A DNA stretch of 29,302 nt from positions 1 through 29,302 of the forward strand of contig RKAY01000104.1 of assembly GCA_014846205.1 (NCBI GenBank), given 5' to 3'. This document shows positions 1 through 6,699 of the stretch, piece by piece. A model generated the notes under the pieces. It was not told the origin of the DNA, made no database searches, and saw nothing but the letters and a program-made list of their open reading frames with translations. The translations under genes were made by a program, and so were the position numbers. The first letter of the stretch is position 1, and each line of letters opens with the position of its first letter. The DNA is from Collinsella aerofaciens (GTDB lineage: Bacteria > Actinomycetota > Coriobacteriia > Coriobacteriales > Coriobacteriaceae).

Positions 1-71
1 CCTTAAGCTGGAGCTTTTAGCCCAGGGGGCGCACCATTTCGCGCACCTGGCCTAAAAGCTCCAGCTTAAGG
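1..71. repeat. 20-bp perfect inverted repeat at window edge (probable fold-back artefact)
   Basis: Bases 1-20 are the exact reverse complement of bases 52-71. A further 5-bp complementary pair lies just inside (22-26 with 46-50), leaving a loop of about 19 bases. The repeat sits at the first base of the window and inside the tyrA reading frame, and it supplies the premature TAA at 17-19. A snap-back copy made during library preparation or assembly, primed at the inner 5-bp match, explains this better than a biological hairpin. A true inverted repeat in the genome is not excluded. Confidence 0.85.
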
Positions 72-577
72 GCGTCGTCCACCGCGGGCGGTACGAGCAC
101 CAGCGGGGCGCCCTGGAACAGGTCGGCACGGGAGTGGGCGTAGCCCGAGAACTGGGTGCCCGCCATGGGGTGCGCACCCACAAAGTAAAACCCGTGCTCG
201 CGGGCGAGCTCAAAGGCACGCTCGCACACAATGCCCTTCACACCCACGGTATCGATCACCACGGGTCCCATGATGGCCTCGGTATCAGTGGCGTCGGCGA
301 GCGCTTGGGCATGCGCCTCGAGCCACTCGATGCAGGCCTCGGGGTAACAGGCCAGCACGATGATGTCGCACTCGCCGAGTGTCTTGTCGTTGAGCTCTCC
401 GGCGACAGTGCCCATGCTGGCGGCCGTCATGACATCGTCATCGGGGTCCCAGGCCAGCACGCGGACGCCCGCCTGCGCATAGCCGCGGGCAAAGCTGCCG
501 CCGATCAGACCTAGGCCCACAATGCCGGCGCATTTGGGACCGCCCTGGTTAACGCGCGCGTTTCTCACCGTACCCAT
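17..577 (-). CDS. tyrA: Prephenate dehydrogenase, truncated at window edge
   Basis: Prephenate dehydrogenase oxidises prephenate to 4-hydroxyphenylpyruvate with NAD(P)+ in the tyrosine pathway. The visible 186 residues are the N-terminal nucleotide-binding half. The Rossmann motif GLGLIGGS is at about residues 22-29, and the GAHPMAGTQFSG segment, typical of TyrA, is at about residues 134-145. Family members usually have about 280-370 residues, so the C-terminal half is missing. The protein breaks off just after VRPLG, where the family normally continues, and its stop codon lies inside the fold-back at 1-20. The truncation is therefore probably artificial. The ATG at 577 has a GGAG about 9 bases upstream and lies 3 bases after the DAHP synthase stop, so the two genes form one operon. 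Confidence 0.88.
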   Translation of the reverse strand: MGTVRNARVNQGGPKCAGIVGLGLIGGSFARGYAQAGVRVLAWDPDDDVMTAASMGTVAGELNDKTLGECDIIVLACYPEACIEWLEAHAQALADATDTEAIMGPVVIDTVGVKGIVCERAFELAREHGFYFVGAHPMAGTQFSGYAHSRADLFQGAPLVLVPPAVDDALKLELLGQVREMVRPLG

Positions 578-580
578 GGG

Positions 581-1603
581 CTACTCCATGGTCTCTTGGC
601 AGACGACCTCGCGGATGGCGCGGATGCGGCGCATGGTGTCGTCGAACTGGTCGGGGGTGAGGGCCTGGGCGCCGTCGGACCATGCGCGGCTGGGCTCGTC
701 GTGGACTTCGATCTCCAGGCCGTTGGCGCCGCAGGCGGTCGCCGCGAGCGCCATAGGCTCAACGTAGCGGGTGTAGCCGGTGGCGTGGCTGGGGTCGGCA
801 ACGACGGGCAGGTGCGACAGGTGGTGGAGCACCGGCACGGCGTTAAGGTCGAAGGTGTTGCGGGTGCGGGTTTCGAAGGTGCGGATGCCGCGCTCGCACA
901 GGATAACGTTATCGTTGCCCTCGCTCATGATGTACTCGGCAGCCATGAGCAGCTCGTCGATCGTGCCGGACATGCCGCGCTTGAGCAGAATCGGGGTCTG
1001 GGTCTTGCCGACCTCCTTGAGCAGGGGGAAGTTCTGGGCGTTGCGGGCGCCGATCTGCATGACGTCGATCTTCTTGTCCAAGAAGACCTGCACGTCGCGC
1101 GGGTCCATGATCTCGGTGACGATCGGCATATCGAGCTCCGCCGAGGCCTCGCACAGCAGGTCCAGACCGGCGGGGCCCATGCCCTGGTAGGCGTACGGGG
1201 AGGTGCGGGGCTTGTAGGCGCCGCCGCGCAGCATCGTGGCGCCGGCGGCCTTCACGCGGCGGGCGATGCGGATGAGGTTCTCGCCCTCGACGGAGCACGG
1301 GCCGGCGATGACCTGGAACTGGTCGCCGCCGATTTTGACGCCGTGGCCGCAGTCGATGACGGAGTCCTCGGGGTGGAACTTGCGGTTGGCGCGTTTGAAC
1401 GGCTCGGAGACGCGCTGCACGCGCTCGACGACGTCCATGGACTCGAGGAGGAACGGGTCGACCTTGGTGGTGTCTCCCACGAGACCGATAATGGTCTCGT
1501 TCTCACCGCGCGAGACGTCGGTCTTGAGTCCCTTTTTCTCGATCCAGCTGACGATATGGCTGACGGCCTCGTCGCTGGCGCTCTGCTTTAAAATTGCAAT
1601 CAT
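581..1603 (-). CDS. aroF: 3-deoxy-7-phosphoheptulonate synthase (type I-beta, with N-terminal regulatory domain)
   Basis: This enzyme condenses phosphoenolpyruvate and erythrose 4-phosphate to DAHP, the first step of the shikimate pathway. The 340-residue protein opens with a ferredoxin-like domain (about residues 1-70, MIAILKQSAS onward), as in the Thermotoga type, where it senses Tyr/Phe. A TIM-barrel catalytic domain follows. Family motifs visible are IAGPCSVE, LRGGAYKPRTSPYAYQG, MQIGARNAQNFPLL, LLKRGMSGT and VVADPSHATG. I chose the ATG at 1603 over an upstream ATG at 1651. It has a clear GAGGTGAGAGG ribosome site and gives the usual family length, and the upstream 16 residues overlap a leader hairpin. 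It is followed directly by tyrA, which fits a tyrosine/phenylalanine operon. Confidence 0.94.
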   Translation of the reverse strand: MIAILKQSASDEAVSHIVSWIEKKGLKTDVSRGENETIIGLVGDTTKVDPFLLESMDVVERVQRVSEPFKRANRKFHPEDSVIDCGHGVKIGGDQFQVIAGPCSVEGENLIRIARRVKAAGATMLRGGAYKPRTSPYAYQGMGPAGLDLLCEASAELDMPIVTEIMDPRDVQVFLDKKIDVMQIGARNAQNFPLLKEVGKTQTPILLKRGMSGTIDELLMAAEYIMSEGNDNVILCERGIRTFETRTRNTFDLNAVPVLHHLSHLPVVADPSHATGYTRYVEPMALAATACGANGLEIEVHDEPSRAWSDGAQALTPDQFDDTMRRIRAIREVVCQETME

Positions 1604-1625
1604 GGTGTGCCTCTCACCTCGATGG

Positions 1626-1676
1626 TTAGACTTTGCAAAAACGGCCCGCATTGCGAGCCGTATATATATGGTGCAT
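1626..1676 (-). CDS. Possible 16-residue leader peptide of the aro operon
   Basis: An ATG at 1676 opens a frame reading MHHIYTARNAGRFCKV and ending with TAA at 1628-1626. There is no ribosome site. The ATG falls within a base or two of the start predicted from the upstream -10 element, so it would be translated leaderless. The frame runs through the terminator hairpin at 1641-1661. The tyrosine codon (codon 5) lies immediately before the hairpin's 5' arm, and a phenylalanine codon lies at its U-tract. With only one Tyr and one Phe codon the attenuation signal is weak, and the frame may be chance. Confidence 0.25.
   Translation of the reverse strand: MHHIYTARNAGRFCKV
1637..1661 (-). terminator. 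Terminator-like hairpin in the aroF leader (candidate attenuator)
   Basis: Read on the minus strand, ACGGCTCGC pairs with GCGGGCCGT across an AAT loop. This gives nine pairs, one of them a G-T, followed at once by a run of five T. On the plus strand no T-run follows, so it works only toward aroF. It lies between the predicted promoter and the aroF start, about 35 bases before the start codon, which is the usual place for an attenuator. No minus-strand gene lies upstream that would need an ordinary terminator. Confidence 0.6.
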
Positions 1677-1681
1677 GAGAG

Positions 1682-1721
1682 TTTATACTATTGAGCTCAC
1701 TTTTGCGTTCTAAAGTGAGCT
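1682..1721 (-). promoter_or_regulatory. Predicted aroF promoter with overlapping 10-bp operator dyad
   Basis: On the minus strand, TAGTAT/TATAAA at 1690-1682 is a plausible -10 element. Just upstream, AGCTCACTTT (1694-1703) and AAAGTGAGCT (1712-1721) form a perfect 10-bp inverted repeat with an 8-base spacer. It covers the region from about -16 to -43, where a repressor would block polymerase. The -35 hexamer is poor, which is common when an operator overlaps it. I do not know which regulator would bind. Confidence 0.45.
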
Positions 1722-1766
1722 GCCGGGCCTTGTCTCCCGCGGAATTGCAAAGCTTTTTCTATTCTT

Positions 1767-1796
1767 TTGTTAGCCCATGGCGCACTTGGGTATAAT
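1767..1796 (+). promoter_or_regulatory. Promoter of tRNA-Arg
   Basis: A perfect TATAAT at 1791-1796 has TTGTTA at 1767-1772 as -35, 18 bases away. The predicted start at about 1803 is only about 5 bases before the mature tRNA end. Confidence 0.75.
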
Positions 1797-1807
1797 GCCA
1801 ACCGTTG

Positions 1808-1884
1808 GCCCTATTAGCTCAGGGGATTAGAGCGTCTGCCTCCGGAGCAGAAGGCCGTTGGTTCGAATCCAACATGGGGCACCA
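1808..1884 (+). tRNA. tRNA-Arg (anticodon CCG)
   Basis: The sequence folds as a full cloverleaf of 77 bases including an encoded CCA. The acceptor stem is GCCCTAT with ATGGGGC (one T-G pair). The D arm carries AGCTCAGGGGATTAGAGC. The anticodon stem is TCTGC/GCAGA around the loop CTCCGGA. The T arm has GGTTCGAATCC. The anticodon CCG reads the arginine codon CGG. The gene has its own promoter and is followed 11 bases later by a terminator. Confidence 0.96.
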
Positions 1885-1895
1885 TCGAACGTAAG

Positions 1896-1928
1896 ACCGT
1901 CCGAACCTCGCATGGTCCGGGCGGTTTT
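1896..1928 (+). terminator. Intrinsic terminator of tRNA-Arg
   Basis: ACCGTCCG (1896-1903) pairs with CGGGCGGT (1918-1925), including one G-T pair. One mismatch and three further pairs extend the stem inward. A T-run at 1925-1928 follows. It lies between the tRNA and the P-type ATPase start. Confidence 0.75.
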
Positions 1929-1959
1929 CTTATACCGACGCGACGTGATGGGACGTGGT

Positions 1960-4698
1960 ATGGCAGCAACGGATATCGAGCGCGGACTATCGACTGGCGA
2001 GGTCGAGGAGCGCATCGCCGCCGGTAAAATTAACCGCAACATGGAGCTCAAGACCAAATCGGTCCGCGAGCTCATCATCGAGAACCTCTGCACGCTGTTC
2101 AACTTGATTAACGTGGTCTTGGCGGTTTTGGTGCTGCTGACCGGCTCGTTTAAGAACCTGACGTTCTTGTTCGTGGTGTTCTTGAACACCGCCATCGGTG
2201 TCATCCAGTCCATGCGTTCCAAGCGCATGGTCGACAAGCTCACGCTGCTTACCTCCAAAAAGGCCATTGCGGTGCGTGATGGTGCCGAGGTTGAGCTCGA
2301 CCTGGACCAAATCGTGCTCGACGACATCATTCGCCTGGGTCGCGGTGCTCAGATTCCCGCCGACGCCGTAGTGGTGTCGGGTGAGGCGCTCGTTAACGAG
2401 AGCCTGCTGACGGGCGAGAGCGACCTCATCAAGAAGCAGCCCGGCTCCGAGCTCATGAGTGGCAGCTTTATCGACTCGGGTCTGCTGCGCGCCCGTGTGA
2501 TCCATGTCGGCGCCGATAACTACGTGGCCAAGATTAACAACGAGGCCAAGTACGTCAAAAAGGTCAATTCCGAGATCATGAACGCACTCAACGCCATCGT
2601 GCGCTTTGCGAGCATCATCATGATTCCGCTTGGCCTGGCTCTGTTCGCCTCGAGTGTAAGTGGGCTGTGGGACGCCGCGGGCACGCCGGGCGATAGCGCG
2701 CTTTCGTGGTGCTTTTCCGAGTTGCTGGGCGGCCGCGTGCCCTCGTCGGCGCTGCTGTCCACAGTGGGTGCTCTGCTGGGTATGATCCCGCAGGGCTTGG
2801 TGTTGCTGACTTCGTCGGTGCTGGCTATCGCCACGGTACGCCTGGCACGTCGCAAGGTGCTGGCTCAGCAGCTCTACTGCATCGAGACGCTCGCGCGCGT
2901 CGACGTGCTGTGCCTGGATAAGACCGGCACCATCACGTCGGGTCGCATGGAGGTCGAGGGTACCTATCCGCTACCGGTCGAGGGCGTTGGCCTGGGCGTG
3001 GGGGAGAACGAGACAAGCGTTCCCGTCGATACCACGGTACTCGACTTTGCACTCGCCAACGTGGCGCGTGCGACCTCGGCCGATGCCAATGAGACCTGTC
3101 AGGCACTGCTCAACTATTACGCCGATCGCCCGGTCGAGGTGTCCGAACCGCTGTCGGTCATTCCGTTCTCGTCGTCCAAAAAGTGGAGCGGCGCCTCGTT
3201 TGCGCAGGGCTCCTATGTGATGGGCGCGGCGCAGTTCGTGCTTTCGGACCGCGCGTTTGCGCTTGTCGAGAACCGTGTCGCCGAGCTTGCCGATACCTGT
3301 CGCGTGCTCGTGGTTGCGCGCGTGGACGGTTTTACGCCCGACGGCGATATGGTGGGCGAGGCCGAGCCCGTGGGCTTTGTGACCATCCGCGACGAGATCC
3401 GTACCTCGGCTGCCGAGACCATTGGCTACTTTAATGAGCAGGGCGTGACCCTCAACGTGATCAGCGGCGACGACCCGCGTACCGTGTCGTCGATCGCGCG
3501 CGTGGTGGGCATACCGGGTGCCGACGCCTACGTGGACGCCACGACGCTCGATACGCCTGCCAAGCTCGATGCGGCGGTGGACCGCTACCACGTCTTTGGC
3601 CGCGTGACGCCGCAGCAGAAGCGCGAGCTCGTGCAAGCGCTCAAGCGCCGCGAGCACACCGTGGCCATGACGGGCGACGGTGTCAACGACGTGCTGGCGC
3701 TCAAGGAAGCCGATTGCTCCGTGGCTATGGCCGCTGGCTCCGATGCCGCGCGCAACGTTGCCGAGATCGTGCTGGTCGATAATGACTTTGCCTCGATGCC
3801 CGCCGTCGTGGCCGAGGGTCGCCGCTCCATTAACAACCTGCAGCGTTCCGCCTCGCTGTTCCTGACCAAGACGTTGTTCTCGATGGGGCTGGCGGCACTG
3901 TGCATCGCGCTGCCGCCGTATCCCTTTGAGCCCATCCAGATGACGCTCATCAATTTCTTCTGCATCGGCGCGCCGGGCTTTGTGCTGGGACTGGAGCCCA
4001 ACAACGCCCGTGTAAAGGGGGCGTTCTTGACCAACGTGCTCAAGCGTGCGCTGCCGGCGTCGGTTGCAGTTATTTTGGCCGCGGTGCTCGATATCTTTGT
4101 GGCGCGCGTGTTTGGGTTTAGCCAGCTCACACTGTCGACCATGTGCCTGCTTACGTCGTGCGCGGCGAGCGTGAGCCTGATCTGGCGTATTTCGCAGCCG
4201 CTTACGCCCTTGCGCGTGGCGCTGTTTGTGTTTGTGGTTGCCGGTATTCTGGTGGGCGTTATCGGGTTCCCCGACCTGCTGTCCATCGCCAACCTCTCGA
4301 TCAGCCAGATGGTGATTTTGGCGGTCATCATAGTCTTTACCTGCTCGGTGTTCTTTAAGCTTGCCACGATGATGGACTCGCTTAAGCCGCGCCGTCGCCA
4401 TTCGGCCACGGGTTTTGGTCGCGGCGTTCGCGTGCGTCTGGGTCGCGGCGGCGGCAAGGTGAGCTCGACGGGTTCGACCGCCCGGCGTTTTGCCGAGCGT
4501 GTCGCTTCTGACATGGCCCAGCGACGCGATGAGCGCACCGCCCGTGAGGCCGAGGCCCGCGCGCTCGAGGGTGTGGCCCAGGCCCACCCCAAGAAAAAGA
4601 AGAGCACGGGTGCCAAGCGTTCCCGTGTGACCAAATCGGCCCAAGGCATCAAGGTCTCGATGCCGAGCAAGAAGAATAAGCCCGTAAAGAAAGCCTAG
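1960..4698 (+). CDS. P-type cation-translocating ATPase, CtpE-like
   Basis: This is an integral-membrane ion pump driven by a phospho-aspartate cycle. Motifs are the actuator loop LTGES (about residues 150-154), the phosphorylation site DKTGT (Asp about 320) and the hinge TGDGVND (about 571-577). The membrane helix before DKTGT carries IPQGLVLLTSS, then VRLARRKVLAQQLYCIETLARVD split over the next turn. This resembles mycobacterial CtpE, implicated in calcium uptake, rather than CPx metal pumps, since there is no CPC motif. Six hydrophobic helices follow the catalytic domain. The last ~105 residues are a basic Arg/Lys-rich tail. I chose ATG 1960 (GGGA 6 bases upstream); ATG 1948 is possible, and the longer frame from 1858 would run through the tRNA. 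The ion carried is inferred, not shown. Confidence 0.88.
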   Translation: MAATDIERGLSTGEVEERIAAGKINRNMELKTKSVRELIIENLCTLFNLINVVLAVLVLLTGSFKNLTFLFVVFLNTAIGVIQSMRSKRMVDKLTLLTSKKAIAVRDGAEVELDLDQIVLDDIIRLGRGAQIPADAVVVSGEALVNESLLTGESDLIKKQPGSELMSGSFIDSGLLRARVIHVGADNYVAKINNEAKYVKKVNSEIMNALNAIVRFASIIMIPLGLALFASSVSGLWDAAGTPGDSALSWCFSELLGGRVPSSALLSTVGALLGMIPQGLVLLTSSVLAIATVRLARRKVLAQQLYCIETLARVDVLCLDKTGTITSGRMEVEGTYPLPVEGVGLGVGENETSVPVDTTVLDFALANVARATSADANETCQALLNYYADRPVEVSEPLSVIPFSSSKKWSGASFAQGSYVMGAAQFVLSDRAFALVENRVAELADTCRVLVVARVDGFTPDGDMVGEAEPVGFVTIRDEIRTSAAETIGYFNEQGVTLNVISGDDPRTVSSIARVVGIPGADAYVDATTLDTPAKLDAAVDRYHVFGRVTPQQKRELVQALKRREHTVAMTGDGVNDVLALKEADCSVAMAAGSDAARNVAEIVLVDNDFASMPAVVAEGRRSINNLQRSASLFLTKTLFSMGLAALCIALPPYPFEPIQMTLINFFCIGAPGFVLGLEPNNARVKGAFLTNVLKRALPASVAVILAAVLDIFVARVFGFSQLTLSTMCLLTSCAASVSLIWRISQPLTPLRVALFVFVVAGILVGVIGFPDLLSIANLSISQMVILAVIIVFTCSVFFKLATMMDSLKPRRRHSATGFGRGVRVRLGRGGGKVSSTGSTARRFAERVASDMAQRRDERTAREAEARALEGVAQAHPKKKKSTGAKRSRVTKSAQGIKVSMPSKKNKPVKKA

Positions 4699-4709
4699 CC
4701 CCAACGCCT

Positions 4710-4786
4710 CCCTAAGTTGCGGTGAAATAGGGACTGTTTAGGCGTTTCAACCTCCTGTTCAGTCCCTATTTCACCGCAACTTAGGG
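4710..4786. repeat. Perfect 27-bp inverted repeat with 23-base loop
   Basis: Bases 4710-4736 are the exact reverse complement of 4760-4786. The core words are GTTGCGGTGAAATAGGGACT on the left and its complement on the right. It starts 12 bases after the ATPase stop. There is no T-run after it on either strand, so it is not a standard terminator. The following gene lies on the same strand. The long arms and compact size suggest a dispersed palindromic element, either REP/BIME-like or a small MITE. No second copy is present in this window. Confidence 0.9.
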
Positions 4787-4884
4787 GTGAGCGGGGATGT
4801 TGAATTGGTGCCTTGTGCCTTTGTGGGCGTAGCGATGTTATGCTCTAACCTCGATTGTTCGAATGATTCCGAAAAGAGGATGCC

Positions 4885-6039
4885 GTGATCTGCCCGCATT
4901 GTCTCAAGACCATAGAGGACGGCTCCTCGTTCTGCCCCTATTGCAATGCCTACGTTGGACCCGGCGATGGCCCCGAGCACACCGAGTTCGTGTTTTGCGA
5001 CGGCTGCGGTGCCCGTCTGTCTCCGCATGACCGCACCTGCCCCAAGTGCGGCCGTCCCGCACCGGGCATCCTTTCTAAGGACGCCGCCGCATCCGACCTG
5101 GCGGCAGGACGTACGGCTGGTTTTCCGCGCCTGACCCAGGAGCAGATCGATACCGAGGTTCCGCACGCGCCGGCCTCTGCCGCCGCGGTGCTCTCCGATG
5201 CCGCCGATCCAAACGAGACCTGCGTGCTGCCGGCCTTCGATAAGGATTTTGGCATTCCCAAGGTCGATATCCCGCTGCCGGTGTCCCTTCGTGACGACGC
5301 CCAGTCCAAAAATCAAAAACCCAAGCGCAAGGTGCACCCGGACGAGGATGCCTACCACAAGCACAAGCGCCGTATTCCCAAGCCGCTCATCGTCATCGCG
5401 TTGCTCGCTGCCGTGTGCGGCGGTGCCTATTGGTTTGTGACGTCGGACCCCATGGGCGTTATGCCGGGCTTTTACGACCAGTTTGGCCAGGCCGCCAAGA
5501 CCACGTTCCCCTCGCGCCAGAAGGGCGAGGCTACCGAGGACGAGACCAAGCCCGACGATACCGCCGAGGTGGTCCAGGAGGAGACCGTCCTTTCCGACGA
5601 CCAGCTCTATACCAAGCTCGATGGTCTGTATCAGACCATCGTGTCGTATGGCGACGATGATCAGATCGGCGAGGTCGTCGACTCGTTTAACAGCGGGTAC
5701 CTGCGCACGCCCCTCTCCACGCGCCAGGAGCTGTCGCAGAGCGCTTATGCCCTACGCGACCAGATCAAAAAGACCCAAGACGAGCTCAATAACCTTAAGG
5801 TGCAAGACGATACCGTCTACGCGGAGGATATCGAACACCTAAAGCAGCTTGCCGAGTGGATGTACGAGCGCGTCGACATGATCTGCCAGAGCTGGGATAT
5901 CTCGCTGTCCATTCCCGATGGCGAGTCGCTGAGCGCCCGCCAGAGTGAAATCTTGGCGCCCATCGCACAGGGCGGCAACAGCGCTCTTAACCAGTACGAT
6001 GCCAATGTGAGCGCCTGGAAGCCGCAGCTGCGTTCGTAA
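4885..6039 (+). CDS. Double zinc-ribbon, single-pass membrane protein of unknown function
   Basis: The 384-residue protein begins with two zinc ribbons. Cys 3, 6, 17 and 20 form the first and Cys 38, 41, 52 and 55 the second, all as CxxC pairs. A low-complexity cytoplasmic linker follows, rich in Ala/Asp and ending in a basic stretch (KHKRRIPK). One transmembrane helix lies at about residues 167-187. The C-terminal ~195 residues are predicted outside the membrane and look helical and charged. The start is GTG 4885 with AGAGGA about 7 bases upstream. A possible -10 (TATGCT, 4839-4844) lacks a convincing -35. I cannot name its function; zinc-ribbon-plus-membrane proteins of this kind are often annotated only as hypothetical. 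Confidence 0.85.
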   Translation: MICPHCLKTIEDGSSFCPYCNAYVGPGDGPEHTEFVFCDGCGARLSPHDRTCPKCGRPAPGILSKDAAASDLAAGRTAGFPRLTQEQIDTEVPHAPASAAAVLSDAADPNETCVLPAFDKDFGIPKVDIPLPVSLRDDAQSKNQKPKRKVHPDEDAYHKHKRRIPKPLIVIALLAAVCGGAYWFVTSDPMGVMPGFYDQFGQAAKTTFPSRQKGEATEDETKPDDTAEVVQEETVLSDDQLYTKLDGLYQTIVSYGDDDQIGEVVDSFNSGYLRTPLSTRQELSQSAYALRDQIKKTQDELNNLKVQDDTVYAEDIEHLKQLAEWMYERVDMICQSWDISLSIPDGESLSARQSEILAPIAQGGNSALNQYDANVSAWKPQLRS

Positions 6040-6075
6040 TTTGTTGCCCTCCGACGGCATAACCTGCGTGCGCAA

Positions 6076-6105
6076 TTGATGGAAGCCCGTGCTTATTGCT
6101 ACAAT
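6076..6105 (+). promoter_or_regulatory. Predicted promoter of the cyclophilin gene
   Basis: TTGATG (6076-6081) and TACAAT (6100-6105) are separated by 18 bases. The predicted start at about 6112 leaves a leader of about 33 bases with GAGGAAGGA as ribosome site. Confidence 0.6.
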
Positions 6106-6144
6106 TCGTACAAATATGCTTTAAACGCACGAGGAAGGAACCAC

Positions 6145-6687
6145 ATGTTTGGTTTTAAGAAAGAGCTTTATACGCCCGAGTATCAGCTCGCTGGTGACGA
6201 GTGTGCGATCATCGAGACGTCGAAGGGCACGATTAAGGTCAAATTTGACGGCGAGGGTGCTCCCATCCATGTGGCGAACTTCTGCGAGCTTTCCACCATG
6301 GGCTTCTACGACGGCCTTAAGTTTCACCGCTATGTGCCCGGCTTTGTGATTCAGGGCGGCGACCCCAATACCCGCGATATGTCCTGCGCCGATGTCGCTG
6401 CCGGCCTTGAGGGCCCCGACGGCATGCCCGGTACCGGTGGCCCCGGCTACTGCATCAAGGGCGAGTTCGCCACCAACCCGCGCAACAGCCATGTGGACGG
6501 TGCGCTTGCCATGGCGCGTTCTATGGATCCCGATTCCGCGGGTTCCCAGTTCTACTTCTGCCTGGGTGCCCAGCACAACCTGGACTCCGGTTACACCGTC
6601 TTTGGCACCACGGTCGAGGGCCTCGACGTGATTTCGCAGCTGCGTGCCGGCGACGAGATCGTCCATGTCGAGATCGTTCACGAGTAA
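6145..6687 (+). CDS. Peptidyl-prolyl cis-trans isomerase, cyclophilin type
   Basis: It speeds cis-trans isomerisation of proline peptide bonds during protein folding. The 180-residue protein is a single cyclophilin domain with FHRYVPGFVIQGGDP (containing the catalytic Arg of FHR), GPGYCIKGEF, and ALAMARSMDPDSAGSQFYF. It has no signal peptide, so it is likely cytoplasmic. I chose ATG 6145 because GAGGAAGGA lies 5 bases before it; the longer frame from 6076 would overlap the promoter. The TPR gene starts 12 bases after its stop, so the two are probably cotranscribed. Confidence 0.94.
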   Translation: MFGFKKELYTPEYQLAGDECAIIETSKGTIKVKFDGEGAPIHVANFCELSTMGFYDGLKFHRYVPGFVIQGGDPNTRDMSCADVAAGLEGPDGMPGTGGPGYCIKGEFATNPRNSHVDGALAMARSMDPDSAGSQFYFCLGAQHNLDSGYTVFGTTVEGLDVISQLRAGDEIVHVEIVHE

Positions 6688-6699
6688 AAGGGGACTTCC

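Noticed and set aside
1604..1651. N-terminal extension of DAHP synthase from ATG 1651
   Set aside because: It overlaps the leader terminator hairpin and lacks a ribosome site, while ATG 1603 has a good one and gives the family length.
1858..1959. Upstream extension of the ATPase frame from a TTG at 1858
   Set aside because: These codons would read through the T arm of tRNA-Arg and its terminator, so the ATPase must begin later.
2971..4704. 577-residue minus-strand open frame
   Set aside because: It is the in-register shadow of the P-type ATPase, with His/Arg/Gly-rich composition and no domain.
4710..4786. The 27-bp palindrome as an ordinary terminator of the ATPase gene
   Set aside because: No T-run follows the stem on either strand, and the 23-base loop is long for an intrinsic terminator.
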